Part shown: one piece after another, positions 40,834 to 52,032 of the stretch | Layout: every line of letters begins with the position of its first letter | How positions within the stretch are numbered: position 1 is the first letter of the stretch | Origin: Rachycentron canadum | Taxonomy: Eukaryota > Chordata > Actinopteri > Carangiformes > Rachycentridae | NCBI GenBank assembly: GCA_038496675.1 | Contig: CM076660.1 | Location: 6,389,394-6,453,393, forward strand | DNA: 64,000 nucleotides | Direction of reading: 5' to 3' | Translations under genes and position numbers: made by a program | The notes under the pieces: model-generated | What the model was told of the DNA's origin: nothing | Databases searched by the model: none | Seen by the model: only the letters and a program-made list of their open reading frames with translations

Positions 40834-43800
40834 ACCATATACAACATACCTTCAGTACTTCTTTACCTTCTTATTATGTTCTCTGTTTTTGGGCCAAAAA
40901 CACAGAAACAAACTCTGCATACACTGAAAAACCTACAAGGCAATAGACTAGATTCTGATTCTGATCCAGATCCTGAACATTGTTCCTCCATCAACCCCAA
41001 ACTCATTCACTCTCACTTGTCTCATTCATTGGTTTGGAGGTGCTGGCAGCGAAGGGGAGAAAGCAAGGCAGAAACACAGGGGACAAAGTTCAGCATGGCA
41101 ATAAAAAGCCTCTGTCTTTACCATCAGAGATGAGAACGGTCACAGGAAATGATCCTGTCACCGCAATCCAGCAATTACGTCCCTCTCCCAACATTCTCAG
41201 CATAGCTCCTCGCTCTAAATCACATATGAGGCAACACACGGGCAGTTCATGAAAAAACAAATTGTAACACTCTGAGAATAGATGAGAGAAAGAAAGAGAA
41301 ATTCCAGAGAGAAGCTGGAAACACAGAGAAGTGAAAACTTACTTGAAGCCTTCATGGTGCGAGTGATGACATACTGCTATTTCTTTCTCCTTTGCTCAGA
41401 CTGAAATTTCGTCTCCATCCCATCGCACATCCATTCACTACCATCCAGCTTTCCATCAAGTGGCAACTTTCTGTGCTTTCCTTCCTCGCTGCCTTTTCCA
41501 ACCCCTTGTGTTTACAACTCTGCCTCCCTCTACTAGTCTGCCCTATGCAGGTTTACTCTTCTCTCTAATTTTCTCCTCAACCTCCTCTCTCGCAATTTCT
41601 GCTTTGTTAGGATCCACATACAATATCTCTCTATTTTTACAGCTCTCTCTAGTCCAAGCAGCACTACACTCCTCTCTTCCCCTCTCTCTTGTTTTAGTTT
41701 CTTGCCTTTTCCCTTGTATTTCTCCCTGTGTCCATTTCATTCTACATCCTGAATGTCATGTTTTCTTTATTTCCTTTCCTTTGTCTTACTCTTATCCTTG
41801 CCTTTCTCTAAACAAAAATGCTCCCTCTGTAGAAAAATCTCCCTCACACATTTTCCTCAATCCATCCGTCCTCTTTGCTTCTTTCACTGACACCTTCTCA
41901 TCCTTTCTTCCACTTTGATCCAAAAGAACGCCACATCTTCTTTGTCATCACCAGAGCTGCTATTGCCACATCTAATCCGTGGAGGAAATGGCTCATTTCA
42001 GATGGCATTTGCATCAGCCAGCCCCCTGAGGTCACAGCCTGATGACTGGACGCTAACTTCACATGTCAGCTGAACCTACACTGGCAGACTAGCAAGGGGA
42101 CTCTGAGTTTGTCCTCCTTTACTGTACAATACCGTGTGTGGGAGAATGCAGTGTGTACGCACACACATACATTATACACACACTCCAGCAGACATTTAGC
42201 ACAGTCCAGATGTTGCCCCCAGTGAGTCAGAGAGAATGCAAGGAGGATGAGACAGGCAGACAGCTGGGGTGGGGAGGGCAGCAGAGATGGACAGACCCTG
42301 TGAGAAAACCGCAAGGAAGAAGACATACCACAGCAGCCATTCATTTACTGAATGTGTGATCTGAAAATGTTCTCTTTTTTTTTTTTATAGAAACAAGGTT
42401 TTAAAAATGTTCTCATTATTTCTGATTATGCCACAGACCTGCATTTTAGTCCATTAAAAAGAGGAAGAAGAGGAGTTGCACAGGTTGACATGTTCCTTCA
42501 CCACAGTGAACGCAGGAGCTGGAGTTTATTTTCAGCCAATCCCACACACAAGGCTGTGGTGCCATAAAGTCAACAAATGCACTCAATGCAGTCTATTCCT
42601 GTTTGAGTAAGGTTTGCTAAAAACTACAGCACCACAGCAGCTTGAGAAAATGAGAACTATTTATTCATGAAGGTTTTTGGCTTTTGAAGGAACAAGTCGG
42701 CCACAGACAGGCTCACCTTCAGAAACTGACTAACATGCTGTCATCAAATTATCAGAAACCATGGTTAGTTTCAATTCAAAGTGTTTCTAAAACAATTTAA
42801 CCCCTATATGGACTAAAGTGCGGCACAATGGTGTAGTGGTTAGCACTAACACCTCACAGCAAGATGGCTCTGGCCTTTCTGTTTGCGTGTTCTCTCTTGG
42901 TGCCTGCCTGGGTTTCCTCCAGGTATGTCCAGGTTACTTTGCGACAACAGGTGAGAATGTGAGTGCATCTGTGTCTATCTATGTGTCTACATGTCGGCCC
43001 TGTCCAGGGAGTATACCGCCATGACCCAGTCATAAAACTTCATAGATCAGTCTAACAGCAGACTGTTGGAACAGAGGAAAAACTAAATACAGTCCTGATA
43101 CATAAATAAATGGTGCTACATAGAACCTCCATCAACAAATAGCATTTGCACTGACTTTTCTAGTGCTGCAATTCAAAAGTAATCACAACACATAATTCAA
43201 AAGTAATCACTACACATATAGCATCTGTAGTCCCCGGATAAAGGTTTTTAGAAAAATAACAAAGTGGCGCACTTCAGCACAGTGTTTGTGCATGAGGAAT
43301 TGGCGAAGCCTCTTTGTGTTTGTGCACAAAGGTGCCAAATGGCAAAGCTCCTGTCAACGTGGGAACAAAGCACTGCTATTCATCTGTGCAGAATTTAATC
43401 AAGAGATTAATTAGTACACAAACATGTTATTAGTGGTCCACAAGACACACCAATGCACAGAGTCAGGCAGAGCTAATCCAAGCTGCCTACCGTGCTTTTC
43501 CTTCAGTGTATTCCATGTCGCTGCATTCCTGCAGCGTAGGATATATGACAACAGGCAGCAAGCCACTAGAACAACAGCAGGGAAGGTCGACAGATGGTAT
43601 GTGTGTGAGTGTGAGTCTGACTATGTGTGGGTGTGTGAATATAGACATCCGTGTATGGGACAAAAGGGACTGCAAGGTAATTCCTTACATAACAGGGTGC
43701 CCACTAAGTTATATAATACACCAAGTACAAGCACCCCTATGTCCTCACAGCTTTTTTTTTTCAAAGTGTGCTTTCACCTTTCTTTACTTCAGCTTTTTAT

Positions 43801-46520
43801 TTTCTCCCTTTTATCCTGCGGCAGTAACTTTGTCTTTCTGACAGCCTTTTCTCAGTGTTATGTCTGTCTAGTGCCGGCTCTCAAGGACCCTGACGTTCCT
43901 TGTATGACATCAGTTCCTGCCCTGAATTTCCCAAGAGTCCAGACCGGCATGTGAGCTAAGAACAGCAACAGGAAGTCCCAGGACTGCATGTCAGTGGGAC
44001 TCAGCTGGGATGACTGTACTGAGGCACACTAATGAATAATGAACAGTATCAGAGTAGAACCAGAAGCAGAAGTAGTCTGGTATATTTAAATGTTGTTTCA
44101 GTCAACATCAATTATATAACTAAAAGAGCACAGATAAGGAGCAGAGAAGAGTTTGTAAAAACTACATAGGCGCAAACTCAACAGTCATAGTCTTTCTAGT
44201 ACACACACACACACACACGCACACACACAAGATGCCTGGAAAGCAGCCATATTCCCACATAAGCTAAAGCACTTAGTACTCCACGTTTAAAGGTCATTAA
44301 AAAAAACTAGCAAAGAAGGGAGAGGAGGAGTGAGGGGAGAAAGCGAGGGAGGAAGGAGAGGAGGGAGGAATATGTCAGTCCTGTCCGGTACGGTTTATCT
44401 GCGGTGAAGTTGAGCCCTTAGGAATGTGCTGTAAAACAGGATCAACACTGGCATCACATCAGTGCAGGTTCAGGCACAGAGTCTCCTGCGCATCATTGAC
44501 TGAGGACTGCACAGCCTGGGATATAATATGACAGGTCCTGGCAGGTCTGCTGCTGCTAGCAGTTATCCATGATTATTAACAGCACTGGAGCTATGGTGAG
44601 TTACCACACTGCATTAAAAGGAATGATGAGATAGGATAAGACAAGACTGGATGTGACCGATGTGCGATTTTGGTGATGGCACTTTTTCTCCAGCAGAGGG
44701 TGTTAAAGCAACGTGTGACACCAGTGCGTTTGAATTTCTGTCAAATTATCACATGGCTTCAAGCTACGGCTTCAAGGAGGCGTGTGAGGTGACTGTATGT
44801 ATGTGCCACATCTTTTTTCTTTTGCCTTTCAGTGATCTGACCTGAATGGAGAAACGTTAAGTGCTGAGCCTTGAGCAGCAAACAGTACAGTCCTGTGGTT
44901 TGGCACAGTACCAGTAATAGTGATGAGTATGTCAGTGAGTGATAGATACTGAACTGTTACTCAATTCAGTGAGAGCTGCAAATAAAACAAGCTTCCATTA
45001 ATCACTTGTCACTGATAAGTGTGAAAGTGAGGTAAATCATAATTTTACAATCAGCCCATTTCAACTCAAATGAAAACATGAGGGAGATGTTGTAAGATGG
45101 ATGATGGATGATAATTTAGATAAATGGTGTTTCATCCTTCCAGCAGAGTTCAAGCTGATCTGGAGGCTTGTGATACTCTATAACTTGTATATGTAAATAT
45201 ATATGTATGTTTGTCAATGTATACTAACAGGAAATGAAATAATGCTAATGTGCAAATGTCACTGCTTTACAACTTCACAAACAACCTTAACAAAAAGCAA
45301 AAAAACCACAGGTTTAATTACTATTATTATATATGACTACAATATTTAGATGAGCAACTTCCAGCGTCTTGGTCCTGTGCATGTTGGCTCACTGGGACCT
45401 GACAATTATGTGCATATAACATGTGTTTTTCCTGCAAAGACGAGTCAAAAGGTGAAATGTTGTGAAAATGCAGCCCCTCAATTCCCTTTGTGTATTGCAC
45501 CATGGGAAAATAGTGCCCATCAACCACAAAATCAGTTTAGTATTTTTGTTTTGCTCAATCCTGACATTTGGAAGTGTGAACAGACTGTGTAGTGAAAACC
45601 TGCTTTACTTTAATATTTATTATTTATTATGGATTTGGGACTCAGCAATTTTCATTTCCCAAGAAGTTGATGTTCAGGAACTTTCCCAAGGAAACAAATT
45701 CCTCTAGTGCATTGTGAACTTTCCACATTAGGGCCAAGTAAAACAATATGTTTGCAGTTACATGTTTTTAAAAATGCATCCTTGACCAATCAGCCCCACC
45801 CCTAAGGTTCCTAAACCGCCAGAAAGTAGGGTAAAGACTGTTTGGGGGTAAAACTATCTCTCTCCTGAATTTAATTTAGAGCCCCCAAGTTTCTAAAAGG
45901 TTCCTGCAGTGGAAAGGGACCTTATGTTGGATTTCTTTTTAAGCTCATAAACAATGAGCTGCTTCCAAGAAGCAGAAACAAGTTGTAATCACAAAACCTG
46001 AATATTATCAGGTTTATGTGGCAAACTAGTTCGTGGCTTGTTTCGTATATGCAGATGCAGAGCGACATCAGCCTTCACTCTGAGCTGTGTTTGTGGCCAC
46101 CTGGTGAAAATTACAATACATTCACGCTCCTATTAGCTCTGGTTTTGGTCCTTGTCATCTCCTGAGGGAAATATCAGGCTTGTTAGTTGCCAAATGCTAC
46201 GCTGTGTACACTGGCTAACCGTCGTTTGGTTTTTGGCAGGAGGCACACAGTGTGGCATTGTGTAGTAGCATTACATATGGGCAGTGTCCTGCAGTGATTG
46301 TAAATATATTGACAGCAGCTGCTATAAATTGTCACCCGTCTGCACACAGACCATGTGCATATACAAGTCTGAATGGTGGGAGAGGCCACGTAGTATAAGA
46401 TATGAATTAAAAACTATTGCTTTTAAGAAGAATCAGACGTAGCGTCGGTTGGGTCACTGAGTTCTTTTTTATTTAAGTCTGTCAGACAGTCAGACAGCTG
46501 CTGAGAAGTGGAATGCAACT

Positions 46521-46574
<54 letters not shown>

Positions 46575-49500
46575 TATGATTGCAGAAGAAGAGACAAAAA
46601 GTATGCACAAGTGCAAGAGGCAAGGAGGGAAAGTTAAATAAGTCATACCATTGCCCAAACCCAGCACAGGCATAAACTTGCTCCTCCATCTACATTCCTC
46701 ACCACCTGTAACACTCATTTTTCTCTCACTCTCCAATTTTTAAGGGGAGAAACAAACAAACAAAAAAAACACCCAACACAAGACCTGACATGTTTCTGCT
46801 CCTTCATCAGACAAGAGTGGCCATGGTGATTCGAATACACACTATCTGACCTCAGCATACAGAGCAAAACATCTTCAATCTACAGTCAACACACATAACA
46901 GGAGCCAGTGGACCAGCCCAAAGACGTACACTTGGATGTTCTGTTTACTCCCTGGGAAACATGAGTCATGTGACAGGAAGTTAAGGAAGTAACCACTGAA
47001 TACAAAGCTGATGAGTTTGGTAGGGGAGACGTAGACAAAAACAATAACACAATAACACAGTCCTTTAGGGTTTGTTATGACTTCTTACAGAGTTATGAAA
47101 GACATCTTTGGAGAAGAAATGGCACCATATGGCCAGCTGAGCAAAACCAGAAGGAAGTGGGAGTACTGTCGACCTTAAGTGTGTGAGCTCTTGCCAGTAA
47201 AAGATATTTAAAAAGTCTGATAAAACATGAGATAGAGGGGTTACTCCCCTAAGATTTATGTCTCTTGATATCTGGTGTTGTGAAAACCTCAGTGAAATAG
47301 GTAAAATACAGAAAAGAAAGACAGTCTCCCATGAAAAGGCTGCAATCAAAGTCTCCCTTACTATGTTTTAAAGCTGACACACTTTCTTCAACAAAGCTTA
47401 CATTGTTTGAATCTGCACCCACACCTCCTCTCTATCTCTGATGGCACAAGCAGATGAGCGGCCGCTCCAGTTTGACCGCAGGAGAAAAGAAAACCAAACA
47501 AACACTCATTAGTAGCTTCAGCAACTAAATGGTAAGATTAAAAACCATTACGCCAGTGTCAGACCTACTCATGTCCCACCTCACTCGTAAAAACAGTACA
47601 TCTGTAGGAAGAAATATAAGCAATGTTAAAAAAAAGGAGGGACAGATTATCTTTATAAAAATTTGTCCTTTTTTCTTGAGAGAACATTCAACCAAACAGG
47701 TCAACTGCAGGTCACAGTAAAATGAGTCATAAATCTAATCATAACAGAACAACATAACACATTATAACTCTATCATAACTCTCTCTGTGTCTACCTTGTG
47801 CCAGCCTCCGTAGCAGCTGCTGGCGGGCAATGATTCGGGAGAGGCGCAGGGCAGAGCGCCGTTTAGGGGTATCGCCCAGCCTCAGGTAGTAGTCCTGCCC
47901 GTCAGGTGTCATGGCCTCCAGACAAGCTTCCTCGTTGGTGCTGTCGGCATCACTCTCACAGTCATTACTGTTGCCCTTGGCACTTTTGTCCTCAGTGTCA
48001 TCAGTTTCCATAGTCCTACTGTCTCTAACATCAGAACTGTCCATGATCTCCTCAGCACCGACAGCGTCAACACTCTGTGCATTGTCCCCCACGTTGTCCA
48101 TGATGGTTGCACTTGTAGGGAGCTTCATTTTTCCAATAACCACAGCACCAGTAATATCTTCATCTCTGGCAGTTTCTATCGCGTCTGCATTGCTCACGGT
48201 TTTAAATTCTGTCTCTTCATTCCTGGCAGTATTTGCTAGGTCTGCACCTCCACAGTGTGCTGAGGTAGCCGCACTGTCTGGATTTACTGCAGCATCCACA
48301 TCATCCATAACGGTCATACTGCTGTCTACAACCTCCATAGCATAACAATATAATCCTCACTAACCTACAAGCCTTCCTCCCTCTCACCCTGATGAGTTGG
48401 TGTGTGAGCACTCCTTGTGAATTCCTGCCTCTGACATGCCCTCACTGGAAGTCAAATCAGCTCCCCCCTCCTGCCTCCTCCCTTCAGCTCACCACAGTCA
48501 AACAAACACACAAGCTTCATCACACCACCTGACTCAGATGACAGACCTCGCTCTCCCCCGCGCACTAACACGTGCTGACTTCTCAGCTGAGATGGGAGGA
48601 AGACTCAGAAACTCTTGCTTCCACAAAGTTGTTCCTTTGGTCACATGAGCCGCAACCAATGGCATGAGAGCACAGGGAACACTGCTCTGCTTCCTGAACC
48701 TCTGCCAAAGAAACAATTTGGTACATGCCTCGGGCATATGTGTGTGTGTATGTGAGTGAGTGTGTGTATGAGAAAGGGGCATATCTTGGATGGGAGATGT
48801 GATCCCAGGCCTGGAAAAAATCACTATCCCAACGGATAGTTATCTCAATGTGAAAAGGGAAAGGGCAGAACAATAGAGAGTATGTGGGTGTGTGACTCTG
48901 CACTAAGGAATGTATGTAGGACCAAAACTATTGTTACTAATGCTGAGTAGGACTGTAATGCCATTGAGAAATGGTATTTAAATCCACACCATCAAGTTCA
49001 TACCACATGATATTTAACATAACCGCTCCAGCGCATATACACCACCCACATTCCCTGCTTTGGGCCTCAGATGGCAACACATCCAACAAAAATCTTTTGT
49101 ATAGCAGCTGCAGTAAGCAATGCTAATGTCTGCCATACAGTAACTGAGTTAGTGGATAAACGTATGGAATGCAGCAAAAGGAGGAGGAAAGTTCATACTT
49201 TGACCTAGTTCGGCAGAATGGTGATGAGCCGGGATGAGAGGATGTAGGGGGTCATTTTAATTCATTCTAGGGATGTGATATGTGGGGGGGATATGAGTGG
49301 GATGGGGTTGCACGGGAAAAGTAGGTCATGGCAAAGTCAATTTTAGGTCAGCAGTCTCTCATATACCCACATACACACACCTGATGTGACAGACAGAGAG
49401 AGGCACTGCACAGAGGCTTTTTCTTCTGCAGGTCAAAAAGGTGCGAGTGAACAGCCTGAAATCCCAGAAACGTGCATCAAATCATGCTCAGTCAAACAAA

Positions 49501-52001
49501 GTCAGTGAAGTTGTGAAATATTAAATCTGTAATTTGATTGGATTGGATTGGATTAGACTGCCCTCTGGAGGAAATCTCAGAAATAAAATATATTAGTCAA
49601 GCTATATTAAATAATGTAAAAAAAAACACAAGGCAGAGCACTGAGCTAACATTACCACTGGTGCAGCTCACATCAGGCTGACACAGTAAAGTGATAGTGA
49701 GCTAAATAGATGTGTGTAAATGGACTGGCGCTGGGCTGTAGTAAGCAGTCAGTAATATAATAACCATCCCTCTGTCTCAGTTACAGCTGCTGGCCAAGAC
49801 AGGACAGAAACTAAACCAGCAAACTGAGGAGTGGACTGAAAAACCAGAGACAGTCATGTGAGTAAAGACCTTTGCAATACAAGAGATTTTGTTTAATGAT
49901 GCCACTCACAAAGATATGAGAAGAAGTGAAGGGAAGTGGCAATATCAAGAGGCAATTAGGAATTATCATTATCATAAATTATGACAATTTACAACATTAT
50001 TAACATACGATGGAGCCAAATCAGGATTCTTGTTACCTTTAATCTTTAGCCCTAGACATGGAGCCAAGGGACTCCATGTCTGAGCACTTCAGGCTCAAGA
50101 GTGGAAAAAAACTCAAAACAATATTAATGAATCATAAAAATCTTCCCTTAGTCACATACAAAAGACACAAAGCAGCATCTTGCATTTTCTGCAAGTTTGC
50201 TAACACAAGTAAATTATCTTTCCGAAATGATGCTAAAAGACAAACCACCTGACAACACCTTGATTTATTGATACAGCCTGAATTTCTCTCGTCTTTGGTC
50301 CGCAGGAACCCCAAAAACACCCAGCACTGATCACAACTCAATCACAGTCATTACTCAGTATTTTCAATATGGCAGTGACAGTTCCAGGTAGGTGTGGTGG
50401 TGGTGAAGAACGACCAGATTGATGCATCTCTGTTTTCCAACAAACCCAAACACACACACACACACACAATAACACTCACACTGAAGTATCTAAGACCCAC
50501 AAATCCCACACGCCAAGGCAGATCCGACCCCCACCGTTAACCTAAAACTCTGTGGGATTACAACTAAATCCAGGTGCTATTGTGAACTCTCATTTTTCAC
50601 ACACGCACACAAACATACAGGTGATTTAAGGGAGCCATAGACATAATCAAATAAACCTGATCTGTCCATTTGTGTCCATCAACACATCTGAGCAGTTGTA
50701 TTTTACAGTTGCATCTGTGACTTTGGTTGTTTCCAATGTGTTCTTTGATATGCATAAATGCCCTATGATCTTATTTCCGCCATACACAGTTTGTTACTGT
50801 GTTTCCTCATGTAATTTGTTTTATTCTCATTTCATTGGATGGTGTTTCACAAAATAATACGCTTGTGGGGGGAAACTACAGCTCATTAAGACATTTCTGC
50901 TGCTCAGAAACAAATAAAATGACAAACAAACACATAAAGTCAACAGTTTCAAAACCAAAAGCACCTGAATAACTTCCTCATCTGATATTTTCCATCACGA
51001 ATTCCCAGAGTGGAACATTCACTGCTGAATACCAGCATAACGGTAAGGCCAGATGTGCACATTTTAAGGATCCCCCCCCCCCCCCCCCCCCACATACACA
51101 CACANNNNNNNNNNNNNNNNNNNNNNNNNNNNNNNNNNNNNNNNNNNNNNNNNNNNNNNNNNNNNNNNNNNNNNNNNNNNNNNNNNNNNNNNNNNNNNNN
51201 NNNNNNNNNNNNNNNNNNNNNNNNNNNNNNNNNNNNNNNNNNNNNNNNNNNNNNNNNNNNNNNNNNNNNNNNNNNNNNNNNNNNNNNNNNNNNNNNNNNN
51301 NNNNNNNNNNNNNNNNNNNNNNNNNNNNNNNNNNNNNNNNNNNNNNNNNNNNNNNNNNNNNNNNNNNNNNNNNNNNNNNNNNNNNNNNNNNNNNNNNNNN
51401 NNNNNNNNNNNNNNNNNNNNNNNNNNNNNNNNNNNNNNNNNNNNNNNNNNNNNNNNNNNNNNNNNNNNNNNNNNNNNNNNNNNNNNNNNNNNNNNNNNNN
51501 CACACACACACACACACACACACCCTCCCCATCTCCAAATCTGATCCAGACAGATGTGAACCCTGTGCCTTGTGAGCTGATGGGTTAAGCAGTGGGGTGA
51601 GGGAGGGGTGGTGGGTGGAAGGGAGGGAGGGGCTGTGGGTTTTAGGGGGTTTTGGGATCTGGCTAGAGGACATGGATGAAGGGGTGAGAAATAAGGGGAA
51701 AGAGGATTACCGGGGACAGCAGGTGTTCTCCGATGCTCCATTTGACCGGTATTCCTCCCCTTATTAATCACCAAAGCAATATTCATCACAGTTAATAATT
51801 ACCCATAATGCAACAGCTAAAACGGTCTTTAACAATGCCTGAGTGGCACTTTACGATCTATCACTTGGGCTTTGACCGACACATCGTGGCCCGTGGTGGT
51901 TATGAATGTGGGAATGTTCGTGGCTTAATTTGCTGAAGAGGCGGGTATCTCAGTAATTATATTAAACCGAGGAGACAGCTGCAGCTCTCTGCATCTCTCC
52001 A

Positions 52002-52032
<31 letters not shown>

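Larger units (their letters stand above)
39352..47794 (-). other. stard13: stard13 intron 1 of the long form (8.4 kb)
   Basis: A non-coding intron. It holds a GT repeat (40035-40082), a G-rich block (40257-40316), T and A homopolymers (40580-40598, 40801-40829), a SINE fragment (42820-43030), a 24-base tandem duplication (43170-43217), an AC repeat (44200-44229) and a GT repeat (46523-46573). No extra exon is recognised. Confidence 0.75.

Noticed and set aside
41460..41918. 152-codon plus-strand open frame
   Set aside because: Ser/Leu/Phe-rich translation of a CT-rich intron tract with no homology.
47911..48345. 144-codon plus-strand open frame
   Set aside because: Antisense shadow of the long stard13 first exon; its Leu/Ser-rich content mirrors the sense codons.
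50949..51789. Long open frames across 51105-51500 on both strands
   Set aside because: They consist mostly of unknown bases from the assembly gap and CA/C repeats.
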